Below, one piece after another: positions 28,816 through 39,800 of a stretch of DNA of 64,000 bases. Every line of letters begins with the position of its first letter. Position 1 is the stretch's first letter. A program made the position numbers and the translations under genes. The notes beneath the pieces are model-generated. The model was not told where the DNA came from, searched no databases, and worked only from the letters and a program-made list of their open reading frames with translations. The DNA comes from Martensiomyces pterosporus (Eukaryota; Kickxellomycota; Kickxellomycetes; Kickxellales; Kickxellaceae), in the NCBI GenBank assembly GCA_025201845.1, contig MU603945.1:105577-169576 (forward strand), given 5' to 3'.

Positions 28816-30999
28816 ATGTCGCGCCGTATAGCAAACATCCACAGAAACATAACGGTAACGCCGTTCCTCAACAAACTCTACAGCATGGTCGACGACGAGA
28901 AGACGGACGACTTAATTCGGTGGTCGGACGACGGCAACTCGTTCCTGGTTCTTCGCCACGAGGACTTTGCAAAGGAGGTGCTGCCAAAGTTCTTCAAGCA
29001 CAGCAACTTTTCCAGCTTTGTGCGCCAGCTCAACATGTACGGCTTCCACAAGGTGCCTCATCTGCAGCAAGGCGGGCTGATAACCGAGGGACCCGAGGCT
29101 GAGAGCTGGGAGTTTAGCAACGAAAACTTCCAACAAGGGCAGCCTGACTTGCTGCACTACATCCGCCGCAAGAAGGGAAACAGAGATAGCGCATCCGCCG
29201 ACCAGGATGCCGACATGGCCTTGTTGTTGGAGAGCAGCGATGGGACGGGGGCACAGGACGACGGAGCAGCTGATGCTGACACATCGCCCAGCGAGCGGCA
29301 AGGTAGCGCCCCAGCACCATCGAGCGATGCACAGAAGACGGCTACTGCAACAGCCAGCACTGCTAAATCCAGAGCATCGCGGGTGCCGCCAGTCAACTTG
29401 GCCAAGATCCTCAAAGAGATTCAGGTAATTAGGGACCACCAGCTGACGATTAGCGCCGACATCAAGCGCCTGCAGGAGGACAACCAGTCGCTGTGGCTAG
29501 AGGCAAGTGCTACGCAGGAGCGGTACCAGCACCATCAAGAAACCATCGACAAAATCCTGCGATTCCTGGCCTCTGTGTTTTCGTCTGACACGAGACACAC
29601 AGAGCTGCAGGCTCCGCAGCGCCGCCTTATCTCCCACAACGGCAGCCAGCTAAACAATGCTCCTAGTGGTGGCAGCAGCAGCGTGCGCGGGGCGCACAGC
29701 CAGAGCCAGCCAGCAAGGGTCGCCGGAAACAGGAGCCAGAACACCAGCAGCGGCTACACCACTCCGCAGGCGCAGAGCATGTTCGAGAGCATGGACTTTG
29801 ATGATATTCTCTCGACGGAGCAGCCACCGGACAAGAAACTGCGCACGAGCGCCTCGCAGCCCAGCCGGATCTTCGAGCTGCCCTCGATTCCCTCGTCTCC
29901 TGCAGAGTCCGTTGGCTTGAGGTCGCCGCAAGGCCCTAGCGCAAGGAGCTCCAGGACAGGCTCTGTAAGCGGTTCTGCGAACACAATTAGTGGCATGCGG
30001 CGCAAGACGGCGAGTCCCAGGCCCAGCCAAATCACCAAGCAGCAAACCCGGCCTGCTGCTGCTGCTGGTCCACAGCCCCCTCCTGTTCCGTATGCTTCGG
30101 GCTCTGTGTCTAGCAATGCGCTGGTTTCGACGGCTGGCAACCCGCTGTACAGGCTGAAATCCAATACCAAGTCCATCGAGCAGCTGCAACAGGAGGTTGA
30201 CCAGCTGGGAATCAGCCTAGACTCCATCACACAGCAGCTGCTGCCCAGCGCAAACATGCAGGCCGCCAACATTGCCTTGTCACAGCATCCCTTACTTGGC
30301 AACCAGCTGCCAGTCGCTAGCACTGCAAAGGGTTCCGTACCACGGACAGCTGCGACGGCCGCTGCTGCTACTGTCTCGAACCAGCTCCCTGCGCTTGATG
30401 ACATTGCCAGCTCGCTGTTGACCCCAGAGGCATTGAATAGCCTGGCCCTGTCGCTGACCCAGGCCCCAACCAGCAACTCTGTGCCTATTGCCAGTGCCTT
30501 GAGCAGCACACTACCCCAAGCAGCCACATCAGCTACTGCTGTGCCCAGCCAGGAGTCCCCCGTGCATGGGGATCTCGCCAGCTCGCTGCTCACATCAGAG
30601 GCCATGAACAACCTGGCTTTGTCGCTGGCGCAAAACAATACATCGGCCCCCGGGCGCACAGCTGGGAGCAGCAGTGCGTTGGATGCAGCAAGCTCGTCAA
30701 TGCCAGGATTTGCAGAGGGTGCTGGCGCGAGCGCTGGGTACGCCGGCAACAGCGACACGGCAAACCCCACGGATCAGGCTCTACTGTCGTCGATTCTTGA
30801 GGCGTACACACCCGAGCAACTTGACAGCTTGCAGCGACTGTTCAATTTTATCAGTGGCAGCAAGAGCACTATGCCGCTGCTGACTGCTGGCTCGGATAGT
30901 GCCAGCGCTGCCCAGACTCCTGAAAACATTGGCGAGTCGACGCCCTTCCTGGATTTCGTTGATCCGAACGCAGATGCGGGATTCGATGGCAGCACCTAG
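28816..30999 (+). CDS. HSF1: Heat shock transcription factor
   Basis: 727 residues from ATG 28816. The winged-helix DNA-binding domain is at about 12-122, with TPFLNKLYSMVDD, the FKHSNFSSFVRQLNMYGFHK recognition region and a conserved end DLLHYIRRKK. An HR-A/B coiled coil for trimerisation follows at about 192-255 (ILKEIQVIRDHQLTISADIK onward). A long Ser/Ala/Thr-rich region ends in a module that appears twice: ASSLLTPEALNSLALSLTQ and ASSLLTSEAMNNLALSLAQ. A looser third copy lies in LLSSILEAYTPEQLDSLQRL. The protein would trimerise and bind nGAAn repeats to activate chaperone genes. Upstream frame openness to 28783 lacks an ATG. Confidence 0.95.
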   Translation: MSRRIANIHRNITVTPFLNKLYSMVDDEKTDDLIRWSDDGNSFLVLRHEDFAKEVLPKFFKHSNFSSFVRQLNMYGFHKVPHLQQGGLITEGPEAESWEFSNENFQQGQPDLLHYIRRKKGNRDSASADQDADMALLLESSDGTGAQDDGAADADTSPSERQGSAPAPSSDAQKTATATASTAKSRASRVPPVNLAKILKEIQVIRDHQLTISADIKRLQEDNQSLWLEASATQERYQHHQETIDKILRFLASVFSSDTRHTELQAPQRRLISHNGSQLNNAPSGGSSSVRGAHSQSQPARVAGNRSQNTSSGYTTPQAQSMFESMDFDDILSTEQPPDKKLRTSASQPSRIFELPSIPSSPAESVGLRSPQGPSARSSRTGSVSGSANTISGMRRKTASPRPSQITKQQTRPAAAAGPQPPPVPYASGSVSSNALVSTAGNPLYRLKSNTKSIEQLQQEVDQLGISLDSITQQLLPSANMQAANIALSQHPLLGNQLPVASTAKGSVPRTAATAAAATVSNQLPALDDIASSLLTPEALNSLALSLTQAPTSNSVPIASALSSTLPQAATSATAVPSQESPVHGDLASSLLTSEAMNNLALSLAQNNTSAPGRTAGSSSALDAASSSMPGFAEGAGASAGYAGNSDTANPTDQALLSSILEAYTPEQLDSLQRLFNFISGSKSTMPLLTAGSDSASAAQTPENIGESTPFLDFVDPNADAGFDGST

Positions 31000-31331
31000 T
31001 TGTATCGAATACAACATGTATATGACCTCTATATATGTGATTAATAACAGCCTTTACAAAAAATGGCGGCGTTTCGGGTTGCAAAAGGTGCGATGTTTGA
31101 TCCGGATTTTGGAGTCAAGGTGGGCCGACCCATCATTCTTCTACGCAGTCGCTGCGGTGTTATTCAAAGTGGTGAAAATGGGCGATCGGGGGCACTGCTT
31201 TGCTTCTTGGCTCCTTATTTGCTTCGTTTCATTCTTTTGCGGCATTCTGTCTGCAGCCAAGTCACCGCACTATCCGACTTGTTCTCTTGGGCTGTGAGGG
31301 GAAAGCGCAGCGTCGCTGGAGATAGCAAGCC
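31000..31331. other. Short tandem spacer
   Basis: Spacer between HSF and the Treslin/Sld3-like gene. No gene seen. Confidence 0.4.
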
Positions 31332-34271
31332 ATGGCATCGCACGTATATTTCCTCGTCGACACCAGCGCACCTGGCTCCACGGAGGACATAAGCAATGCA
31401 CTGGCGCGAATCCTGATATATCTATCGACGAAACACGAAAAGGTGACGTGGAACTATGAGCTAATAGACACAACGACACGGCAGCGGCCGATCACGGCAC
31501 AGCGGAAGCGGCAAATTAGCGAGCGCAGGAAGGTGGGTCTGGCAGCTGTCGGTGGGCTCGCAGCCGCACTTGGCGAAGCGAGAAAGAGACACGAAGAGAT
31601 GCAGAAGCAAACACAAACCCAGCGGCCAGTATTGGCGACTCTGCACGAGCGGCTGATGTGTCTGGAGGCAGACGTTGAATGGGGGGATCCGGCACTAGTA
31701 AGGTCACCTACGCGCAACGCTAGCGCACGCACGTGGACTGACCCGACTCGCTTGAACGAGTCAATGTCGGTGCGGAACTACCTCTACATCATTGGACAGC
31801 CACCGGGGTCTCTTGAGACTCTACACGATTTTGTCGGTGGTTCAGGCTCGGAAGAAGGGTCGCTTTCGGAGGAGCTGACGTTGCTGCGCGATGGACTGAT
31901 CGGAAAAGGCATTTGGGAGAGCTATGCGCGGAAGCGCGTTGGTGTCAGCCTGATCGCCCCGTTGCGTAGAAGACGCGTTATCGATATGGATCCAGTGGAT
32001 ATTTTGATTGAGAGCGTTGTGGACTGCTGCTTTGAGTCACTCGGCGGATGCGCCATGTCGCTGTGTGATCTCGATGCAGCCAAGCTGCCGTTTTCTACGC
32101 TTTTCGCCCCTTTGCATCGCACACGCACTTACCCAAGCTGGAGCCGTAAATTCGCCCGCGAAATCTCTGCAGTCGTCGACAGATTCGCTCTGGCCGCACC
32201 TGCAGACACAGGCACAGCCAGAGCGAGCTCTGGACATTCGCCTGGTGCAGCTGGGGAGCTATTCGCGTGGACACTGCACATACCAGAAGGCGGACATTCG
32301 CTCGTAGTGAAAAGGGAGCAGCCCCCTACCAGTCCGCGTCGGTGGCCTACTGATGGTCGGCTACTGCGCAGGTACGACCTTGCCGAAATGGTTGCTCTGG
32401 CCGGCAACTACAAGCAAGCGGCCATCCAGGCCACACAGCAACCTGACAGCCATCGCTCTACACCGCTAGCGTTTCTGCGCTTTGTGCCTTTGCGTCTATG
32501 GCCACGGATTGCCACTGAACTCAAAGGGCCCCCAGTGTTTTGCGAACTGGGATACCACAGTGAACAGAGTGGCCGTGTGTTCAGAGAGAGTGCTATTGTT
32601 GCCAAATCGCAGACAGCAGTGTACTCGAGGAGTATGAGCAGTGACGTACAGCTTATTCACCCCGGCAAGGCAAGCACAGACACACCCTACGTGGCTATAG
32701 TACCCTTTGGCAACCATGCTGCGGCGGTCTATCTTATGGACCACAGAACATACCTGCGCGTATCTGATGTTGTCCTGGCAACGCCCCAAGATGGTGTGCA
32801 TGGCCGATCGCCGTCCGATGCTGCCAGCTACCAGTTTGATCGGTTTGAGCCTGCATGGGTTGAGGAGTGGTCGTGGAGAAATGACGGTGGGCTGAATGTC
32901 AAGCCCCAAGATCGCTGTATAGTCGATGTGAGCTTTGACGAGTCGAGCTTTGACTGTTCGCTGTTTGACCTCCCCACATCTGACTTTTGCCTGTCTAGCC
33001 CTGCCATGCCAGCGGGTCCCGCCGTTGGAGAGCTCCAAGATGCCGAGCCACTGGACACGGACAACACAGCAGATGACCCAGACAATACGGTCACTACGAT
33101 GGAGTCCTGGTACACCGACTTGTACCTGAAATCAGCCTCTGATCCTGACCCACCATTTTCCAGGGCCCTCGGTGCACTGGCGTCGCTATATGAATATCAG
33201 GCAGCTGAAAGCATCCAGAATTCGCTGATTGATTGCCTTGTCAACTCGGTACTGCTCAAAAGCTCAGCAATCGAGGACGCCTTTGAAGAAGGGACTCAGG
33301 ACCAAGCCTCGCTCAGCGACTACTACCAATCGCTGAGACTCCACGCAGTGAAGGCTGTCAAGGACGAAGACAGCTGCCGGCGCATGTGGCAGCTCCACGA
33401 GTGCCAGCTACAGATACTACTTCACTTGTTTACTCTGGACCGTCTGCGAGTGCAAAACAACAGCGCTGCTAGCGAGGATACGGCTGATGGTCATAATGTT
33501 GAAGAACTGACTGCTTCGCTACATGACCTGGTGGATCTACTGTGTATCTGGGCATCACTCGACGAAATCGGCGGCTCTGCTGCTACATCTAGCGGCAAAC
33601 CTGCTGCTGGTGGGAAGATAAAACACACCGATGTGTTGGAGGCTGGTCCAGACGACCTGGCTGCGGCGTTTATCAGCAGTCCGCATGTCGCCCAGTTTGA
33701 CATTGCCTTGCCCGATGTACTGGAGGAGCTGAGGGTCCAATGCGGGTGGGTTCCAGGCGTCAAGCACGAATCCGAGCCAGCGACACCGGGCACCCAGACG
33801 GCCTCAGCAGATGGCAAAAGACGCAAAGGAACGCCCCGCAGAATCCATGCAAAGCACGCGCTTCCGAAATCCGAAGTCATCGTTTTACAGAGGCAAAACA
33901 AAGCGAATTTGTTTTCTGGCCGCAAATTGGCTCGTCACCTGGATGAGCTCATCGGCAGCAGCAGTAGAGGAGGGCCTTCACGCCATGACTATGCGGCATC
34001 AAGCGAGCAAGAATCGAGCCCTACAACGAGAGCGACAAAGAGGCACCGGCCGACTTCGCATCTGACGCTGCCCCCCCACCTCGTTCGCCAGATCAAAAGC
34101 GAGGTTGTGTCCACTATGCGCCCCGCCTCGGCATCCAAGCCACGTAGCGGCAGTAATAGTCTTAGCAGGAAACGCACAACGCGTGCGTCGGCTAGATCGC
34201 AGCGCAAATCAAGCGACGACAACGCTTCTGCGCATGAGGCAGGATCAAAACGGGCTTTGAAGTTCACCTGA
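31332..34271 (+). CDS. Treslin/Sld3-like replication initiation protein
   Basis: 979 residues, intronless. The N-terminus (VYFLVDTSAPGSTEDISNAL, then ILIYLSTKHEKVTWNYELID) matches the start of metazoan Treslin/TICRR, where a vWA-like fold begins. The middle, about residues 606-745, is helical and may be the Sld3-Treslin domain that binds Cdc45 (EYQAAESIQNSLIDCLVNSV; SLSDYYQSLRLHAVKAVKDE). The C-terminus is basic, Ser-rich and disordered, with many Ser-Pro or Thr-Pro sites suited to CDK control. Treslin/Sld3 loads Cdc45 on the Mcm2-7 helicase after CDK phosphorylation. Assignment is by pattern memory, so it is strong for the N-terminus and weaker for the rest. Confidence 0.62.
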   Translation: MASHVYFLVDTSAPGSTEDISNALARILIYLSTKHEKVTWNYELIDTTTRQRPITAQRKRQISERRKVGLAAVGGLAAALGEARKRHEEMQKQTQTQRPVLATLHERLMCLEADVEWGDPALVRSPTRNASARTWTDPTRLNESMSVRNYLYIIGQPPGSLETLHDFVGGSGSEEGSLSEELTLLRDGLIGKGIWESYARKRVGVSLIAPLRRRRVIDMDPVDILIESVVDCCFESLGGCAMSLCDLDAAKLPFSTLFAPLHRTRTYPSWSRKFAREISAVVDRFALAAPADTGTARASSGHSPGAAGELFAWTLHIPEGGHSLVVKREQPPTSPRRWPTDGRLLRRYDLAEMVALAGNYKQAAIQATQQPDSHRSTPLAFLRFVPLRLWPRIATELKGPPVFCELGYHSEQSGRVFRESAIVAKSQTAVYSRSMSSDVQLIHPGKASTDTPYVAIVPFGNHAAAVYLMDHRTYLRVSDVVLATPQDGVHGRSPSDAASYQFDRFEPAWVEEWSWRNDGGLNVKPQDRCIVDVSFDESSFDCSLFDLPTSDFCLSSPAMPAGPAVGELQDAEPLDTDNTADDPDNTVTTMESWYTDLYLKSASDPDPPFSRALGALASLYEYQAAESIQNSLIDCLVNSVLLKSSAIEDAFEEGTQDQASLSDYYQSLRLHAVKAVKDEDSCRRMWQLHECQLQILLHLFTLDRLRVQNNSAASEDTADGHNVEELTASLHDLVDLLCIWASLDEIGGSAATSSGKPAAGGKIKHTDVLEAGPDDLAAAFISSPHVAQFDIALPDVLEELRVQCGWVPGVKHESEPATPGTQTASADGKRRKGTPRRIHAKHALPKSEVIVLQRQNKANLFSGRKLARHLDELIGSSSRGGPSRHDYAASSEQESSPTTRATKRHRPTSHLTLPPHLVRQIKSEVVSTMRPASASKPRSGSNSLSRKRTTRASARSQRKSSDDNASAHEAGSKRALKFT

Positions 34272-34740
34272 CAGCTGCAAATATACCTGATTAGCCCAGA
34301 GAGAACACGCACCTTGGATGAACAGTAGGGCTTAATAGCCCAGCTCATCTATTCCGCATCCTGCGACATGATAGATTGAGTGGCGGCCGCATGCATGCCC
34401 CCGCTTTCTTTCTCCATGTACATACGCAATTATGCAGCCATCCATGCAGCCTTGGTATCTTGGCCACAAAAAGGGGTATATGTACATATCTACACGACCG
34501 TGTTTCAAGTACGGTGTGCTTTTGTGCACGTGGCATCACTCAGGTTAGGGTGTCTGTGGGAAGAACGGCCAAAGCGCATAATGGTGCCTTTGTGCGAATA
34601 TAAAATGGCCGTAGTTTGCCGCATCCTACTATTACTACTCCCTTGCCAAATCCAACTGGAACACTCGCTTCATTCAAGCTTCTCTTACTTAGCAGCAGCC
34701 TATTCGCTCCATCTCCACCAGCGGCAGCGCGTCAGCACAA
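34272..34740. other. Promoter region of the acyltransferase gene
   Basis: Holds a TATAAAA-like element near 34599, about 140 bp before the acyltransferase ATG. No coding gene seen. Confidence 0.4.
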
Positions 34741-36135
34741 ATGGCTGACGGCTCTAGCACCACAAATGAGTCCAGGTACTCAACCACAAACAACTTTTCG
34801 TTCATGTACCAAGTGTACTGCCCCTATATGCTCATATACAGAAACGCAGATAGGACTCCCGGGTTTCTCTCGCCGGCCGTGCTGCAGAAGGGACTACGCG
34901 TGCTCATTCGGAAGTACTATCCCCCTGTAGCAGGGTGGTATGATGTCCATGGCGACGATATCGATGTGGTGTACTACAAAGACAAGTTCAACGATCCGCC
35001 GTTTGAAACCCAGACTCTGGATATAGATTATCAAACACTGCGCCAGCGGGTCGTGGATAGCGACGAAGACCTGCTGGTGCCCAAGGGACCATCTGCCACA
35101 CTGACTGCTGACAACAAGGACATTCCAATGTTCCTGGTAAAGGCCACTTATCTCAAGTCTAACGAAGCCGTAGTCCTAGGTGTGAACTACCACCACTCGC
35201 TGATGGATGGGGCAGCCATATGGCTGTTCTTGAACAACTGGGCATATGTTTGCAGACAAGTGTGCGAGGGCAGTGATGAGTACAGCATCCCTTATCCGCC
35301 AACATTTGGGTTTCCTGATATTAGCCACCTGCGTGACCCGAGCGCTTCGTTCAACCACACGGAGTACGTGCTAGTTGAGCAAGGGAACTGTGCACGCGAG
35401 TTCAAGCCAGGCACCGACCCAATTAGAGAAATCATATTCATCATCTCGCCCGAGCAGCAGCTAGACATCCGCAGCCTGGCCAAGGAGTGCAAAGTGACGT
35501 TCACCGCCATGCTGTGCGCTATGTTCTGGAAGGAAATCAGCGATGTACGCTTCGCTGCCAGACCATCGATCGGATCCGATCCGTCGCTGTTCACGTGTGC
35601 AGTCAACCCGCGCAGTCGGCTGGGCATCTCAAGCAACCTGTGTGCTAGTCCGGTTGTCAACGTCGCGCTGGTCAAGCCCGTGAGCGAAATTGCCAAGCTC
35701 GAGCTTCGTGACGTTGCCCAGCTAGTTGAACAGACGATCAGCAAGGGATCGTCGGCCTACATCTGCAGCTCCCTGGACCACCTGCTATCGCAGAGGGCTA
35801 AGGAGCTCGAAGACGAGAAGCAAGGCAGAGCTAGCCAAAGGGCAATGTTTGCCTACATCCAGCCTGCTTCTGCCAAGTGCACCGTTTCGTCCAGCCGCAA
35901 CTTCCCCATCTACGACGTGGACTTTGGGTTTGGCCGCCCGAACTATGTGCGTCCGCCGTACCTGCCGTTTGATGGCTGCCTGCGTATTTGGCCGGCACCA
36001 CCACACAGAGCATACAGGGACGGTAGTGACAACAGTGCTGGCTCGCTCGAAATCTACGTGTCGCAGCCAGACCACGTTGACCTGTCAACGTCGCAGCTCT
36101 TGAGCCAGTTCCTAGCGTCAAGAGCCGATCTGTGA
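34741..36135 (+). CDS. BAHD-type acyl-CoA-dependent acyltransferase
   Basis: 464 residues, intronless. Catalytic motif HxxxD is present at about residues 152-156 (YHHSLMDGAA), and the structural DFGxG motif at about 394 (DVDFGFGRP). These are the two diagnostic motifs of the BAHD/trichothecene-acetyltransferase family, which moves acyl groups from CoA thioesters to alcohols or amines. The length is typical. There is no signal peptide, so it is likely cytosolic. No polyketide, terpene or other natural-product genes are next to it, so the acceptor is unknown. Confidence 0.85.
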   Translation: MADGSSTTNESRYSTTNNFSFMYQVYCPYMLIYRNADRTPGFLSPAVLQKGLRVLIRKYYPPVAGWYDVHGDDIDVVYYKDKFNDPPFETQTLDIDYQTLRQRVVDSDEDLLVPKGPSATLTADNKDIPMFLVKATYLKSNEAVVLGVNYHHSLMDGAAIWLFLNNWAYVCRQVCEGSDEYSIPYPPTFGFPDISHLRDPSASFNHTEYVLVEQGNCAREFKPGTDPIREIIFIISPEQQLDIRSLAKECKVTFTAMLCAMFWKEISDVRFAARPSIGSDPSLFTCAVNPRSRLGISSNLCASPVVNVALVKPVSEIAKLELRDVAQLVEQTISKGSSAYICSSLDHLLSQRAKELEDEKQGRASQRAMFAYIQPASAKCTVSSSRNFPIYDVDFGFGRPNYVRPPYLPFDGCLRIWPAPPHRAYRDGSDNSAGSLEIYVSQPDHVDLSTSQLLSQFLASRADL

Positions 36136-36817
36136 CAATCTGCATCTCTGATCCCATTTGCCAAAGCCACGCCTCCCCGCTCTTTGCGGCGCAGCTCGCA
36201 TTAATCTTATCCGCACCCAATCGGTAATCAAGCAATGGAGAATAAATACTACCCCTTGTTGGACAGCTTTTTTTTTTTTTTTTTTTTTGCAAGCAGAGAT
36301 GTTTCAGTAAGCACGGAATTTTTTTTTTACTCAACCGCTTGTCCGTTCTGGCTGTCGTTTGTTCCTTCCCCCAATGGCCATATCTGCTTTGCTATTCCCC
36401 TCGTTTCCTCTCTTTATTCTATCGCGCTCTCTTGTCCATACGCACCACTTGTTGCTGCAGTCAGTACGGCAGCACCTCCATACCCCTTTCGCATTCGCTC
36501 TTTGAGTTTGGAAGCTAGCTCGTCAGCGCACTTGAAGCAAGGACACACGCAGCTGTACCTCTATCTATAGTCAAGAAAGGCCTCACGTCTGCTGGCAAGG
36601 TGTCTGTGCTCCATACATAGTACTGCGGCGCTCAGCCTTTCTCTCCTGCTCCCTGCCTGCGCTGCTTGCTGGTGATCTAGACAACATACCTTGGGTGGTC
36701 TGCAGTCGGTACAGACCAAAAGCTAAATCCACCACCGATCTCTCCTGCAAATCACGCGCTTCTCTCGCATCTTTTCCAGGCGCAGCTTCGCCCGTTGCTC
36801 AAACTAAGCAGATCGCC
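36136..36817. other. 5' region of RPO41 with T-tract
   Basis: Contains a T run of about 21 at 36268-36288 and a second of about 10 near 36320. Otherwise pyrimidine-rich DNA. No gene seen. Confidence 0.45.
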
Positions 36818-39800
36818 ATGAATCAGCTGGTGCTCCGGGCTTTAAAGTCCACGCGCACATTGCAAGGCAAGGTCCTGCGGCACACCCCCACAAGAACAGC
36901 GCAGACACTCCCGATCTGTCTCTTGCGCCTGCAATCACCCAACGCACCGGCCAACACCAGATCGTTTTCCCAAAAATACTCATTAAAAGCTCAGCAGCAT
37001 GTCGAGGCAGCCAAGGAGGCGCATGCGATGGAGGAGAGCGACAAGCTGTTTGCCCCAGCAAACAATAGCCTGATCTCCATGGTCGACATGCGAGAAGACA
37101 CAGAGCTTTTGCACTACTTGCAGACGGGGAAATCTCTAACAGAGCAGCTGTCGGTGATGCAGGCTTGCCTACTAAACGGAAACGTTGAGCGTGCGCAGCG
37201 GATACTGGTTGGCATGTATAAGCTGTACCCGGACGCTATGAAGGAGGTGGCGGACGTATCGGTGCACAATGAGATCATCGGCGGGCTGCTGAATGCCAAG
37301 CCGCAGCCGCTTACTACTGAAGCGCTTCTTTGGTACGACCAAATGGAGCGTCACTACAAGGTCAAGCCCAATACAAACACATTTGCTATACTGATCAGCG
37401 GCTTCGTAAGGTAAGGGTTATTGCAGTGCCTGTCATCTGCACTTCATTCGCTCTGCCTTTTGCTTTGCTCATATCGACAGATCTCCCCATCCAACTTCCC
37501 TTGCTTGTTTCCATTCGTTTGTAGATGCGGCATGCGGAATGTGGCAGTGGTCCTCATGCAAGAGCTGCTGCGCTGTGGATACAACTTCCGCGAGCTCCTG
37601 CTTAGCTCATATCTGTCCGATACCGATATTGATCAAATCAAGGACGTCGCAGGAGGGATTCTGCACGAAACCCCGGAAAACGGCGACGTCGCGAGAAAGC
37701 TGCTGGATGCAGTCAACGACGCTGAGGAGAAACTGCGGGTTCTGTCAAACGAGAGCAAGCCTAGCGAGCACCAAGACGTCGGGGAAGAGCAATCGGACAC
37801 ACGAGCCGCTGACTCGGCTGAGCAAGGCAGCGATGCTGCGCGCAAAGAGAGCAAGGTGGCCCCTGCAGAGACTAGGCTCGATTCGACGAATGTGTCAGGT
37901 ATCCAGCAGCTGCAGGATGCGCTCAAATCGCTCTACACCAGCGACCTCGAGGGCTACAACCTGCAGCTGCGTCTTGAACGCGATACGTACGATGCAGCGC
38001 TAACCCGGTACCGCGAGATCAACAAAAAGCGCGGCGACCCGCTTCTCACGGCTGATACTAGTCGCTTGAAGAAAGTTTCTGCAAGCTGGCTTCCACAGCT
38101 GGAGTCGCTGGTTGAGGAGGAGCAAGAGCGCTGCAGACAGGCCGAAGAGGATAACAGCGACCGGGTGCGGGCGCAGTATGGCCGCTTCCTACTGCAGCTT
38201 GACCCGCCAAAGCTCGCTATTATCACGATCCTTGAGGTTCTGCGGCTAAACGCGACCGATAACAAGGGCAGCTCCATTGATACGACAAACAGGATCAGCG
38301 GCCTAAAGACAACCACGATTGTCACTGCGCTGAGCACGGCGGTTCACAACGAAATCAGGTTCGAGCGCATGAAGAGGCGCACAAACCGACACATTGCCGG
38401 TAGGAACGTATCTGTGGCCAAGCTGGCCTCGTCTGGCAAGCTGTTCAACATGGCTGTGCGGCGAGCAAAGGCACACGAGGTCAAGGAAAACAGCAACCAG
38501 GACTGGCTTGACTCGTGGGATATCTCGACCAAGATGCGGATCGGATCGCTGCTGCTGTCTATGCTTATTGAAGCCGCACGTATCCCCGAGCACTACAGCG
38601 ACCCGGCTACTGGCCAAATGAGAAAGCACATGGTGCCCGCGTTCACTCACGACTACATGATGATCAAGGGCCGCAAGTACGGCATTGTGAGTGCTCACAG
38701 CTCGCTGCGTGAGCTGTTCAGGCAGGACTCAATTGTCGGCGTGATGAACGCAAGACACCTCCCCATGCTCGTCCCGCCTCGTCCGTGGCTCACATACAAC
38801 TCTGGTGGCTACTTGACCCAGAACGAGCCCTGCATGCGGATGAAGGAGAGCAGCGAACAGCTGCGCTACCTCAAAAAGGCGTCGAATGAGGACCGTCTGT
38901 TCACCTTGCTCGCTGGGCTCGACTCGCTTGGTCTGACAAAGTGGGCCATCAACCGCCCTGTCTTTGATGCTGTGCGCAAGGTGTGGAACTCGGGGCGCGA
39001 GCTTGCTGAGATCCCGCCCCGCTCTTACGACGTGCCAGAGCCTGTCAAGCCCGAAAACTACGAGACTGACGATAAGGCAAAGCTCAAGTACCGCGTCGAG
39101 ATGCGTGAGTGGACCAACGGCCGTGCCAACCAGCACTCGCAGCGCTGTGACTGTAACTACAAGGTTGAAATAGCCCAGGCTTTCCTCAGCCACCCAATGT
39201 ACTTCCCGCACAATATGGACTTCCGCGGGCGCGCCTACCCGATTCCGCCTCACTTCAACCATCTGGGAAACGACCTGTGCCGCGGGTTGCTTCTCTTCCA
39301 CGAGGGCCGTGCGCTCACTGAGCGCGGGCTGTATTGGCTCAAGATTCACCTGGCCAACCTTTGCGGAAAGGACAAGCTGTCGCACGAGGACAGGCTGAGG
39401 TTTGTTGATGACAACATTAAGGACATCATGGCCTCCGCCGATGACCCTGTGCCGGATGCGTTCCTTAGCGGCGAGCCTGGCGCCGCGCGCCCGTGGTGGC
39501 TGAACGCCGAGGACCCCTGGCAGGCATTGGCGGCGTGCATCGAGTTTACTGCTGCTATGCGCTCGCCAAACCCGGCAGAGTATGTGAGCCATCTCCATGT
39601 CCACCAGGACGGCACTTGTAACGGACTGCAGCATTACGCTGCGATGGGCCGTGACCGCAAGGGCGCCAGGGAAGTCAACTTGCTGCCGTCTGAGCGGCCG
39701 CAGGACGTGTACTCGGGAATTCTCAAGGTTGTCATGCGGCTGGTTGACGAGGATGCACAGAACGGTGTTGAGGAGGCGGTGCTTCTTCGGGGCAAGCTGA

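Noticed and set aside
29754..30770. 338-residue minus-strand ORF opposite HSF
   Set aside because: Ala/Leu-rich complement of the HSF Ser/Ala region; no domain.
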